Origin: Bradyrhizobium sp. 164 | GTDB taxonomy: Bacteria; Pseudomonadota; Alphaproteobacteria; Rhizobiales; Xanthobacteraceae | Length of the DNA: 64,000 bases | Assembly (NCBI RefSeq): GCF_023073715.1 | Contig: NZ_JADPKA010000094.1 | Coordinates: 1 to 64,000 of the forward strand | Direction: 5' to 3' | Part shown: one piece after another, positions 44,548 through 52,726 of the stretch | How the letters are laid out: every line of letters starts with the position of its first letter | How positions within the stretch are numbered: the stretch's first letter is position 1 | Position numbers and translations under genes: made by a program | Notes under the pieces: model-generated | What the model saw: only the letters and a program-made list of their open reading frames with translations | Told to the model about the DNA's origin: nothing | The model's database searches: none

Positions 44548-45686
44548 CACGCGTGCCAGTCTTAAAGGCGATGTCGATCGCATGTGTCGCCCTGCTGCTC
44601 TGCGGCGTCTCGCCGGTCGCTGCCCAGCTGGATCAGGATCCTGACGCGCTGCTCGACAGCGCCGAAAAGGCGATGCAGGAGTCCGGCGACAGCCTCAGGC
44701 AGAAGGAATCCGGCAAGAGCCTGAGCAATCAGTCTGACGCCATCCAGAAGCTGGAGGAGTACAAGCGGGCGACGGAACGCAGCCAATCCTCCAGCCGCGA
44801 TCGCAATGTCATCACGCAGCGCGATCTGGACGACCTCCTGAGGCAGATCGAGAAGGCGGCGCGCGAAGGCAACCGCGAGGCGGCCCAGCGCATGCTCGAG
44901 CAGCTCGCGCAGATCATGGAAAATCTCCAGATGGCGCAGCCCGGGCAATCCGGCGACAGCGACATGGAGCAGGCGCTCAACGAGCTCAGCGACATGATCC
45001 GCAAGCAGCAGCAATTGCGCGACAAGACGTTCAAGCAGGGCCAGGACTCCCGGCGCGACCGCTCGCGCGGCAAGCAGCAGGGCGACCAGTCGATGTCGGA
45101 CCTCCAGCAGGACCAGCAGGCGCTGCGCGACCGTCTGAAGAAGTTGCAGGACGAACTCGCCAAGCGCGGCCTCGCGCAGAAGGGACAAAAAGGTCAGAGT
45201 CAGAAAGGGCAGAAGAGTCAGCAGGGCGACCAGGGCCAGCCCGGCCAGAATGGCGATCAGGACGGCGACCAGGGCGACGAAGACAGCAGTCTGGACGACG
45301 CCGACGGGGCCATGGGCGATGCCGGGTCGAAACTCGGCGAGGGCAACGCCGACGGCGCCGTGGATTCGCAGGGCAAGGCCCTCGATGCCTTGCGCAAGGG
45401 CGCGCAGAAGATGGCCGAGGCCATGCAGCAGGGCGACGGCGACGGGCAGGGCGATGGTCCCGGCAATCGGGCCGGCCGTCAGCAGAGCGGCGCCAATCAG
45501 ACCGATCCGCTGGGCCGTCCGCTTCACGGCCGCGATCTCAGCGACGACTACACCGTCAAGATCCCCGGCGAGATCGACGCCCAGCGTGTCCGCCGCATCC
45601 TCGAAGAGCTCCGCCGCCGCTTAGGCGATACCTCGCGCCCGCAGATCGAGCTCGACTATATCGAGCGCCTGCTCAAGGATTTTTGA
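44535..45686 (+). CDS. Secreted Gln-rich protein, DUF4175 C-terminal part
   Basis: A 383-aa protein. Residues 1-31 are a convincing Sec signal peptide (VLKAMSIACVALLLCGVSPVAA). The rest is highly charged, coiled-coil-like and Gln/Gly/Asp-rich: EKAAREGNREAAQRMLEQL, MENLQMAQPGQSGDS, and a QKGQKG/GDQ repeat region. It ends in a conserved tail (PGEIDAQRVRRILEELRRR, LDYIERLLKDF). These match the C-terminal part of TIGR02302 proteins. The ATG lies 13 bases before the stop of the previous gene, after GGGACCGGA, so translation is probably coupled. Confidence 0.8.
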   Translation: MRKLARVPVLKAMSIACVALLLCGVSPVAAQLDQDPDALLDSAEKAMQESGDSLRQKESGKSLSNQSDAIQKLEEYKRATERSQSSSRDRNVITQRDLDDLLRQIEKAAREGNREAAQRMLEQLAQIMENLQMAQPGQSGDSDMEQALNELSDMIRKQQQLRDKTFKQGQDSRRDRSRGKQQGDQSMSDLQQDQQALRDRLKKLQDELAKRGLAQKGQKGQSQKGQKSQQGDQGQPGQNGDQDGDQGDEDSSLDDADGAMGDAGSKLGEGNADGAVDSQGKALDALRKGAQKMAEAMQQGDGDGQGDGPGNRAGRQQSGANQTDPLGRPLHGRDLSDDYTVKIPGEIDAQRVRRILEELRRRLGDTSRPQIELDYIERLLKDF

Positions 45687-45699
45687 CCTCACACTCGAT

Positions 45700-45816
45700 G
45701 TCATCGCCCGCCTTGTGCGCTTGCGCACTGGGGCGGGCCATCCAGTATTCCGACACAATTGTGATCCGAACGATAGGCGACAGCGTACTGGATGCCCCGC
45801 CTTCGCGGAGCATGAC
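45700..45816. repeat. GTCATCG-type repeat, copy 1
   Basis: The stretch opens GTCATCGCCCGCC and closes CCGCCTTCGCGG..CATGAC. It shares the internal string ACGATAGGC and GCGTACTGGAT with the copy at 57928-58097. It lies between the convergent DUF4175 and cpdR genes. Confidence 0.7.
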
Positions 45817-45843
45817 AGCGGTATGCTTGGCTAATGCCGCCCG

Positions 45844-46218
45844 CTACCCCTTCCTCGCCGCCAGCGCATCCGCCACGGCGGTGCGGATGTCGGCGACCGA
45901 GAACGGTTTTGTCACGACGTCATGCACCAGCGCATTGAGGTTCGAGGCGCGCTCGCGCTGGTCGGCAAATCCGGTCATCAAGAGAATGGTCAGGTCGGGG
46001 AAATCGCGCGCGGCGGAGAGGGCGAGCGCGATGCCGTCCATGACGGGCATCTGGATGTCGGTAAGCAGCAGGTCGAACGCCCCGTCCTCGCGGGTCAGGA
46101 TCTCCAGCGCCTCGGCGCCGTCTTGCGCGGTGACGGTCTCGTGGCCGTCGATGGCGATGGCGCGCGCCACCAGCGTGCGCATCGAATCCTCGTCGTCGGC
46201 GATCAGGATTTTCGGCAT
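45844..46218 (-). CDS. cpdR: Response regulator CpdR
   Basis: A 124-aa single-domain receiver protein, CpdR-like. In Caulobacter unphosphorylated CpdR primes ClpXP for proteolysis of CtrA and other cell-cycle substrates. Visible: acidic pocket ILIADDEDSMR, phospho-acceptor Asp in LLLTDIQMPVMDG, Thr in LLMTGFAD and Lys in VVTKPFS. The start at 46218 gives the family length; upstream residues do not fit. No kinase is adjacent. Confidence 0.88.
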   Translation of the reverse strand: MPKILIADDEDSMRTLVARAIAIDGHETVTAQDGAEALEILTREDGAFDLLLTDIQMPVMDGIALALSAARDFPDLTILLMTGFADQRERASNLNALVHDVVTKPFSVADIRTAVADALAARKG

Positions 46219-46264
46219 CAGACAAACCTCGGGACCAACTCCCGCGCGGATCTTGTGAGGCTGA

Positions 46265-47143
46265 TTATACGCTGCCGCCGGCAATGTCGCGCCGGTTGAA
46301 GAAGCGAACGTCGATATTGCGGCCTTCCGGCGGCGGCGAGGCCAGGCGCGAGCGGAAGAAGGCGCGCTCGCCGGGCCGCAGCACGGTCTGCTCCAGCACC
46401 GTGTTCCAGGCGTAGATCTCCGCTCCTTGCGCGTCGCGCACGGCGAAGCGCAGGCGCGGGATGTCGAGCGGCTTCTTGCCCTCGCCGACGATCACGCCCT
46501 CGATCACCAGCACCTGCTTACCGTCCACGGTCTCGCTGGATAGTTTGACGTCCTTGAAGGCCAACCCTCTCAGATTAACCTCGAGCCCCACCATCTTGTA
46601 GAACGCCGCCGTCTGCGGCAGCAGCCGCACCATGTCGCCGCGCCAGATCACCAGTGCCAGCACCAGCGCGCCCATGGCGGCGCAGCCGGTCGGCAGGCCG
46701 AAATGGGATTTTCGCGGCGCCGCGGTGGCGGCCGGGCGACTGACCCGCGCGCCGCGGCGACGGAACAGGCCGCGGAACCAGGACTGGTGCTGCGCGCCGG
46801 CGACGTCCTCCTCGACGGCCCGGGCCGCCGCCGACCACTCGTCCTCGATCTCCTTGGTGTCCTCGGTCGGCCAGTCGCTGGCGATCGAGGGGCTTTCGAC
46901 AACCGGAGTGTCGGGGGTGCTATCGTCCTTGGCGTATGAGTTCCACTGCGCGGCGAGGTCGGCCTGGTCCTCGGCCTGGCTTGCCGCAGCCATGGCCGGG
47001 ATGGACGCCTCCTCGATCGCATCCTCGGCATGGGCGACCCAGGTCTCCTTGCAACGGGAGCAGCGCACTGTCCGGCCGTTCGCACCCAGGCTCGCAGGCT
47101 TGATGGCGTAGGATGTCGTACAATGAGGGCAGACGATATGCAT
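46265..47143 (-). CDS. MJ0042-type zinc-ribbon membrane protein
   Basis: A 292-aa protein. A zinc ribbon at the N-terminus (CPHC at 5-8, then CSRC about 26 residues on) is followed by an acidic low-complexity region, a single span (AAMGALVLALVIWRG) and a C-terminal DUF3426-like domain outside the membrane (LPQTAAFYKMVGLEVNLRGL, VIEGVIVGEGKKPLDIPRL). The start at 47143 has AAGG upstream and puts the ribbon first. It is divergent from ftsE, as is common in Rhizobiales, but its role is unknown. Confidence 0.87.
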   Translation of the reverse strand: MHIVCPHCTTSYAIKPASLGANGRTVRCSRCKETWVAHAEDAIEEASIPAMAAASQAEDQADLAAQWNSYAKDDSTPDTPVVESPSIASDWPTEDTKEIEDEWSAAARAVEEDVAGAQHQSWFRGLFRRRGARVSRPAATAAPRKSHFGLPTGCAAMGALVLALVIWRGDMVRLLPQTAAFYKMVGLEVNLRGLAFKDVKLSSETVDGKQVLVIEGVIVGEGKKPLDIPRLRFAVRDAQGAEIYAWNTVLEQTVLRPGERAFFRSRLASPPPEGRNIDVRFFNRRDIAGGSV

Positions 47144-47322
47144 GGACGAGCCTTGATGCATGGACTGGTCTTGACGATGTCACGGTCGCGGAGAACCGGG
47201 TTGCTCTTATGCTACCGGGCGAGCGTTAACGAACCGGAAACCATAACGGTCGCAAAACCCGTTAGTCGCGTTTGGCGGGGTGCAGCCGTGTGGCCCGCGC
47301 CCCTTCTCGAACGGAGCTGAGC

Positions 47323-47982
47323 TTGGTTCGGTTCGAAAATGTCGGATTGCGTTACGGTCTGGGGCCGGAGGTTCTGCGCGACCTCAACTTCCAGATCCCG
47401 GCGCATTCCTTCCAGTTCCTCACCGGACCGTCCGGCGCCGGCAAGACCTCGCTGTTGCGCCTGTTGTTCCTGTCGCATCGGCCGACGCGGGGCCTCGTCA
47501 ATCTGTTCGGCCAGGACATCTCGCGGCTCGGCAAGGACGAGATCGCCGACCTGCGCAAGCGCATCGGCATCGTGCTCCAGGATTTCCGCCTGCTCGACCA
47601 CATGACGACCTATGAAAACGTCGCGCTGCCATTCCGCGTCATGGGGCGTAGCGAGTCGAGCTATCGCAAGGAGGTCATCGATCTTCTGCGCTGGGTCGGC
47701 CTCGGCGATCGCATGGATGCGCTGCCGCCGATCCTGTCCGGCGGCGAAAAGCAGCGCGCGGCGATCGCCCGCGCCGTGATCTCGCGCCCGCAGCTGCTGC
47801 TCGCGGACGAGCCGACCGGCAGCGTCGACCCGACGCTCGGCCGCCGCCTGCTGCGGCTGTTCATCGAGCTCAACAAATCAGGCACGGCCGTCATTATCGC
47901 GACCCATGACATCGGCCTGATGGACCAGTACGAGGCGCGGCGCCTGGTGCTGCATCAGGGACGGCTGCACGTCTATGAGTAG
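47323..47982 (+). CDS. ftsE: Cell division ATP-binding protein FtsE
   Basis: A 219-aa ABC ATPase that with FtsX forms a divisome complex controlling peptidoglycan hydrolases. Walker A GPSGAGKTSLLRLL, signature LSGGEKQRAAIARA and Walker B LLLADEPTGSVDP are intact, and VRFENVGLRYGLGPEVL is the typical start. The initiator appears to be TTG at 47323, with GGAG six bases upstream; there is no ATG nearby. The gene overlaps ftsX by eight bases. Confidence 0.93.
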   Translation: MVRFENVGLRYGLGPEVLRDLNFQIPAHSFQFLTGPSGAGKTSLLRLLFLSHRPTRGLVNLFGQDISRLGKDEIADLRKRIGIVLQDFRLLDHMTTYENVALPFRVMGRSESSYRKEVIDLLRWVGLGDRMDALPPILSGGEKQRAAIARAVISRPQLLLADEPTGSVDPTLGRRLLRLFIELNKSGTAVIIATHDIGLMDQYEARRLVLHQGRLHVYE

Positions 47983-48943
47983 GACCGACGAGCGCGGCGT
48001 GCTGGTTGACCTCGGGCAGGAGCGTCCGCAGCTTCCGGCCCAGGCGCGCAACATGTCGCCGATCGTGCCGCGTGCCTCGATCCACGGCCGCGCGCTGGTC
48101 GCCGTCGTCGCCATCATGACCTTCCTCGCCTCGATGACGACCGGCACGGTGCTGCTGGTCAGCGCTTCCGCCGCCGAATGGCAGTCGGAGGTCGCGAGCG
48201 AAATCACCATCCAGGTCCGTCCGCAGGCTGGCCGCGATCTCGAACGCGATACCGCGGCGGTGACGGAGGCGATGCGCGCGCAAGCCGGCATCGTCGAGGT
48301 CAAGCCGTTCAGCAAGGACGAAAGCGGCAAGCTGCTCGAGCCCTGGCTCGGCACCGGCCTGTCGATGGACGATCTGCCGGTGCCGCGCATGATCATCGCG
48401 CGCGTGCAGCCGGGCACGCCGCTCGATCTCGGCGTCCTGCGCGCGCGGGTCACCCAGGTGGCGCCGAGCGCGAGTGTCGACGATCATCGCGCCTGGATCG
48501 AGCGCATGCGCTCGATGACCAACGCCACCGTGCTCGCCGGCATCGGCATTCTCGCCCTCGTCATCATCGCCACCATCATCTCGGTTTCGTTCGCGACCCG
48601 CGGCGCCATGGCGGCGAACCGCCCGATCGTCGAGGTCCTGCATTTCGTCGGCGCCGGCGACCGTTACATCGCCAACCGCTTCCTGCGCCACTTCCTCAGG
48701 CTGGGCCTGGAGGGCGGCGTGATCGGGGGCGGCGCCGCCATGCTGGTGTTCGGCTTCTCCGAGTCGGTCGCCGGCTGGTTCTCCGGCACCCCTGTCGGCG
48801 ATCAGTTCGCCGCGCTGCTCGGCACCTTCTCGCTGCGGCCATCCGGCTACATCGTGCTCGCGGTCCAGGCGGTGCTGATCGGCGCCATCACCGCGGTCGC
48901 CTCCCGCCAGACGCTGTTCGCGACGCTGAATGATATCGATTGA
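47975..48943 (+). CDS. ftsX: Cell division protein FtsX
   Basis: A 322-aa membrane partner of FtsE with four spans (about 42-62, 175-200, 243-263, 290-312) and a periplasmic domain between the first two (about 65-170, e.g. SEITIQVRPQAGRDLERD). It begins eight bases before the ftsE stop, consistent with coupling. Confidence 0.93.
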   Translation: MSRTDERGVLVDLGQERPQLPAQARNMSPIVPRASIHGRALVAVVAIMTFLASMTTGTVLLVSASAAEWQSEVASEITIQVRPQAGRDLERDTAAVTEAMRAQAGIVEVKPFSKDESGKLLEPWLGTGLSMDDLPVPRMIIARVQPGTPLDLGVLRARVTQVAPSASVDDHRAWIERMRSMTNATVLAGIGILALVIIATIISVSFATRGAMAANRPIVEVLHFVGAGDRYIANRFLRHFLRLGLEGGVIGGGAAMLVFGFSESVAGWFSGTPVGDQFAALLGTFSLRPSGYIVLAVQAVLIGAITAVASRQTLFATLNDID

Positions 48944-49112
48944 GTGTTGGGTGATAGCGGCTTCTTCGCCTCTCGCCGCTGGCGGGGAGCGGGAGCGCAC
49001 TGGCGACGCGGCGAGAGGAGGTGTGCCTTCCGCTCGCAGAGCCCAATAACCAGACTCCACTTCGCCTCAAAACGTCTTAAAATCACCTCTGGGAAGGGAT
49101 CACCGACATCGC

Positions 49113-49817
49113 ATGACCTCGCCGACCGACGATCGATCGCCAAAACTGCCGCGCGGCTGGCTGCGCGCGGCAATCGTGTCGACGATCGCGCTTGCCTTCA
49201 TCGGCGCGGCAGCAGGCTTCGTTGCGTTCCTGTCGCAATTGCGCGGCGCCGAGATGGTGCCGGATCGCAAGGCGGACGGCATCGTGGTGCTGACCGGCGG
49301 CTCCTCCCGGGTGTCGGACGCGATGGAGCTGCTCGCTGCCGGCTACGGCAGGAGGCTCCTGATATCGGGCGTGCATCCGACTTCGACGGCGAGCGACATC
49401 TCCCGCACCCTGCCGGAGAACCACTCCTTCATGACCTGCTGCGTCGACCTCGACCGCACCGCGCTCTCGACGCGCGGCAATGCGGCGGAGGCGCGGCGCT
49501 GGGCCGAGGGGCGCCAGTTCAAATCGCTGATCGTGGTCACCTCGAACTATCACATGCCCCGCGCGCTGGTGGAATTCTCCCATGCGATGCCGCAGACCAC
49601 ATTGATCCCGTTCGCGGTGGTCGGGGACAAATGGCGCGAGGAGCCGTGGTGGACTTCGGCGCCGACGTTGCGGCTGCTGCTGTCGGAATACGCCAAGTAC
49701 GTCGCGGCCGAGCTCAGGGTGCGGCTGGAGAATTTCGGGATTGACCTTTCGCCCGAAGTGTCGGAGCAGCCTGTGGGCGTGCAGCCGAAGCGGCCCGCCA
49801 CAGCACAGGCCAATTGA
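49113..49817 (+). CDS. YdcF family (DUF218) membrane-anchored protein
   Basis: A 234-aa protein with one N-terminal span (LRAAIVSTIALAFIGAAAGFVAFL) and a DUF218 domain: GIVVLTGGSSRVSDAMELL (about 56-74), an RGNAAEARRWA segment and VVTSNYHMPRALVEFSHAMP. Relatives include SanA and YdcF, with proposed roles in envelope integrity. It follows ftsEX and precedes plsC-like on the same strand. Confidence 0.87.
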   Translation: MTSPTDDRSPKLPRGWLRAAIVSTIALAFIGAAAGFVAFLSQLRGAEMVPDRKADGIVVLTGGSSRVSDAMELLAAGYGRRLLISGVHPTSTASDISRTLPENHSFMTCCVDLDRTALSTRGNAAEARRWAEGRQFKSLIVVTSNYHMPRALVEFSHAMPQTTLIPFAVVGDKWREEPWWTSAPTLRLLLSEYAKYVAAELRVRLENFGIDLSPEVSEQPVGVQPKRPATAQAN

Positions 49818-49839
49818 CCGGCAATTGATCGGATCGTCG

Positions 49840-50613
49840 ATGTTCCTGATTTTCCTGCGCTCGCTCGTGTTCAACGTGCTGTTCTACGCCGTGCTGGTGT
49901 GCCTGGCCATCGTGGCGCTGCCGACCTTCGCATTGCCGCCGCGCGCCATGCTGACGGTCGCGGAATGGTGGGCGAAGGCGACGCTGATCCTGATGCGCGT
50001 GATCTGCAACATCAAGGTGGAATTCCGCGGGGTCGAGAAGATCCCGCAGGGACCGTTGCTGGTCGTGGCAAAGCACCAGTCGTTCTGGGAGACGTTCGTG
50101 CTACCCGGCTTTTTCGATCACCCGATCTTCATCCTCAAGCGCCAGCTCATGCAGATCCCGGTCTTTGGTCAATTCCTGGTCAAGACCGGCATGATCGCGA
50201 TCGATCGCAATGCCGGCGTGAAGGCGCTGCTGGACATGACGCGGCGGGCGCGCGAGGCCGTGCGCGGCGGCCGCCAGCTCGTGATCTTTCCGGAAGGCAC
50301 GCGCCGTGCGCCGGGCGCTGCCCCCGCCTACAAGACAGGGTTTGCGCAGATCTACTCCTCCTGCGGCGTGCAGTGCCTGCCGGTCGCGCTCAATTCCGGC
50401 CTGTTCTGGCCGCGCCGCACCTTCATGCGCTATCCTGGCACGCTGGTGGTGGAATTCCTCGATCCACTGCCGTCGGGCCTGCCGAAGGACGAGTTTCGCG
50501 CGCGCGTGCAGACGGCGATCGAAGACGCGACCGGCCGTCTCGTCGAAGCCGGCCGGAAAGAGCAGGAGCACTTGATCGGCTCCGCGCCGAGCTACGCGCG
50601 GTCGGACAGTTAG
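49840..50613 (+). CDS. 1-acyl-glycerol-3-phosphate acyltransferase (PlsC type)
   Basis: A 257-aa membrane acyltransferase making phosphatidic acid. The N-terminal span (LVFNVLFYAVLVCLAIVALP) is followed by acyltransferase motif I as KHQSFWE (the usual NHxSxxD-type motif with Lys-His and Glu), motif III FPEGTRR, and motif IV with LPVALNSG. The ATG at 49840 lies 22 bases after the YdcF stop. The 3' end overlaps the convergent chaC-like gene by four bases. Confidence 0.9.
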   Translation: MFLIFLRSLVFNVLFYAVLVCLAIVALPTFALPPRAMLTVAEWWAKATLILMRVICNIKVEFRGVEKIPQGPLLVVAKHQSFWETFVLPGFFDHPIFILKRQLMQIPVFGQFLVKTGMIAIDRNAGVKALLDMTRRAREAVRGGRQLVIFPEGTRRAPGAAPAYKTGFAQIYSSCGVQCLPVALNSGLFWPRRTFMRYPGTLVVEFLDPLPSGLPKDEFRARVQTAIEDATGRLVEAGRKEQEHLIGSAPSYARSDS

Positions 50614-51221
50614 CGGTTCTCTCGATCTTCGGTCGGCGCCGGCGCGTGCAGGGAATGCGCATCGCCGTGCAGCATCGTCGCAAGCTGGTGCAGCTGCGTG
50701 TCGCGAAAGCCTTCGGCCTCGATCGCTTTCACCGTCGCGGTGACGTAGTCGCGATTGGCGCCGGACTGGCCATGGCCCTGGATGACATGGCGGTGCTGCT
50801 CGGTGAGCGAGAGCCGGCCGGCATATTGGACATGACCGCGGTCGACGACATAAGTGAGTGCGGAGACGCGCTGCCGCGCATCGTTCTCCAGCCATACTGA
50901 GCGCATGACCTCGCGGTAGACCGAGGTGACCTGCTCGCGTGCCCGCAAATTGGCGACGACCTCGCTGCGGTTCTTCTCGGCGACGCGGAAGGCGATGCCG
51001 CGGCAGGCGCCGCCGCGGTCGAGCCCGAGCACCAGGCCCGGCTTTTCCGGCGTGCCGCGGTGCACGAAGGAATAGACGCACAGCGCGCGATGCTCGCCGA
51101 CCAGCCGCGCCGGGACGCGCTCCTCGAATTCGAACCCCGGCCGCCACATCAGCGAGCCGTAGCCGAACACCCAGAGGTCGCCCTTGGCGGTGGTGACGGA
51201 GGGGAGGGTGATTTCCGACAT
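50610..51221 (-). CDS. Gamma-glutamylcyclotransferase (ChaC type)
   Basis: A 203-aa ChaC-like enzyme that degrades glutathione to 5-oxoproline and Cys-Gly. The substrate loop WVFGYGSLMWRPGFEF is at the N-terminus and a catalytic Glu candidate follows in the EVMRSVW region, in line with family layout. The start at 51221 is chosen because the sequence upstream is the 47-bp repeat, which is not coding. Confidence 0.88.
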   Translation of the reverse strand: MSEITLPSVTTAKGDLWVFGYGSLMWRPGFEFEERVPARLVGEHRALCVYSFVHRGTPEKPGLVLGLDRGGACRGIAFRVAEKNRSEVVANLRAREQVTSVYREVMRSVWLENDARQRVSALTYVVDRGHVQYAGRLSLTEQHRHVIQGHGQSGANRDYVTATVKAIEAEGFRDTQLHQLATMLHGDAHSLHAPAPTEDRENR

Positions 51222-51236
51222 TTCGGGCACGGCTAA

Positions 51237-51283
51237 AGCATGATCCGGAAAAGTGTGAAGCGGCCTTCCGAAAAGATCATGCT
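51237..51283. repeat. 47-bp interspersed palindrome, copy 2
   Basis: The ends AGCATGATCCGGAAAAG and CTTCCGAAAAGATCATGCT form the same 47-bp palindrome as at 28581. It sits 15 bases upstream of the chaC-like start codon, within its likely promoter or leader. Confidence 0.8.
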
Positions 51284-51293
51284 CAAACAAGGA

Positions 51294-51338
51294 GCTAAAG
51301 CGCGATGACGATTTTTCCAAATCGCGCCGCGCTTTAGC
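51294..51338. repeat. 45-bp palindrome (GCTAAAGCGCG...GCGCTTTAGC)
   Basis: The arms GCTAAAGCGCGAT and the complementary GCGCTTTAGC enclose an A/T-rich loop with further pairing (GATTTTT/AAATCGC). It follows the 47-bp palindrome by ten bases in the divergent region. Confidence 0.75.
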
Positions 51339-51432
51339 AGAACCGTGCCCCCAAGCGAAGCGGATTCTCCGCCTTTCGTCGGGGGCGGACCTCGCTTACA
51401 TTTGCCTGAATCTGGGGTCAAAGGGTCGCCGC

Positions 51433-52617
51433 ATGTCCAATATGACCGTTGCCACAGGCCGTCGCTCCCGTTGGGGCCTTTTCATCGCGCCCGCTCTCGT
51501 CCTGATCCTCGCGGTCGCCTGGAGCTGTTTCTGGTTCTACGCGGCGTCGCAGGCCGAAATCGCCGCAGACGCCTGGCGCGCGCAGGAGGCCAAATCCGGA
51601 CGCGTCTATGATTGCGCCAAGCGCTCGATCGCGGGATTCCCGTTCCGCTTCGAGGTCCAGTGCTCCGGCGCCAGCGTCGCCCTGGTGTCGCAGAATGCGA
51701 GCAAGACGCCGTTTACGGCGAAGCTCGACAACATCCTGGTCGTCGCCCAGGTCTACGACCCCAAGCTCGTCATCGCGGAGTTCTCCGCGCCGGCGACGCT
51801 GACTGACGGCGTCACGCAAAACACCTTCGTGGTGAACTGGAGCAAGGGCCGCGCCAGCGTGGTCGGTCTGCCGGCCGTGCCGGATCGCGCCTCCATCGTG
51901 TTCGACGATCCCGGCCTCAACCGTCTCGACGGCAGCGTGCAGGTGCCGCTCGCGCGCGCCAAGCAGGTCGAGCTGCACGGCCGCCTCGCGGACGGATCGT
52001 CGTCCGATCATCCGGTCATCGAGACGGTGCTCCATGTCGCGCAGGGCAGCATCCAGGGCGTTCATCCCTTGCTCGCCGAGCCGTTCGAGGCGGACACGCG
52101 CGCGAAGGTCACGGGCCTTACGGACGTCACGCCAAAACCCTGGCCGCAGCGCTTCCGCGAGATCCAGGCCGCCGGCGGCCATATCGAGATCGTGCAGTCG
52201 CGGATCCAGCAGGGCGAGATGATCGCGGTTGCGGCCGGCACGCTCGGCCTCTCGGCCAGTGGCCGGCTCGACGGCGAATTGCAGATGACGGTGACGGGCC
52301 TCGAGCGCGTGATCCCGGCGCTCGGCATCGAGAAGATACTGGAGGAGGGTGTACCGCAGGCAACGCTCGACCGCGTCGCGCCGGGCGTGAAGTCGCAGGA
52401 TCTCAACAATCTCTTCGGCGCCCTCGACCGCGCCGTTCCGGGCCTCGGCAAGGTCATCAAGCAGAACGCCAATGCCGGCGTCGCCGCCGGCATCAATTCG
52501 ATCGGCACCGAGAGCACGCTCGAGGGCAAGAAGGCGAGAAGCTTTCCGCTAAAATTCGTCGACGGCGCCGTGCTGCTCGGTCCGGTCAAGGTCGGCCAGA
52601 TCCCGCCGCTGTATTGA
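51433..52617 (+). CDS. DUF2125 family membrane-anchored protein
   Basis: A 394-aa protein with an N-terminal span (GLFIAPALVLILAVAWSCFWFYAA) and a beta-rich periplasmic domain. Typical DUF2125 features are CAKRSIAGFPFRFEVQCSGA near residue 60 with paired Cys, and the C-terminal LKFVDGAVLLGPVKVGQIPPL. The function of the family is unknown. It lies upstream of, and convergent with, the tyrA-like gene. Confidence 0.88.
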   Translation: MSNMTVATGRRSRWGLFIAPALVLILAVAWSCFWFYAASQAEIAADAWRAQEAKSGRVYDCAKRSIAGFPFRFEVQCSGASVALVSQNASKTPFTAKLDNILVVAQVYDPKLVIAEFSAPATLTDGVTQNTFVVNWSKGRASVVGLPAVPDRASIVFDDPGLNRLDGSVQVPLARAKQVELHGRLADGSSSDHPVIETVLHVAQGSIQGVHPLLAEPFEADTRAKVTGLTDVTPKPWPQRFREIQAAGGHIEIVQSRIQQGEMIAVAAGTLGLSASGRLDGELQMTVTGLERVIPALGIEKILEEGVPQATLDRVAPGVKSQDLNNLFGALDRAVPGLGKVIKQNANAGVAAGINSIGTESTLEGKKARSFPLKFVDGAVLLGPVKVGQIPPLY

Positions 52618-52623
52618 CTCGCC

Positions 52624-52716
52624 GTCATTCCGGAGCATTTGCGAAGCGAATGAACCGGAATCTCGAGCCGCAAATCTCGTCATTCCGGGTTCGCGCTTCG
52701 CGCGCCCCGGAATGAC
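52624..52716. repeat. Palindromic intergenic repeat (GTCATTCCGG...CCGGAATGAC)
   Basis: It contains a nearly perfect 38-bp palindrome at 52679-52716 (GTCATTCCGGGTTCGCGC... with complement CGCGCCCCGGAATGAC), and a preceding related GTCATTCCGGAGC half. It lies between convergent genes, where it may act as a bidirectional terminator. Confidence 0.8.
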
Positions 52717-52726
52717 GGGAGCGAAG

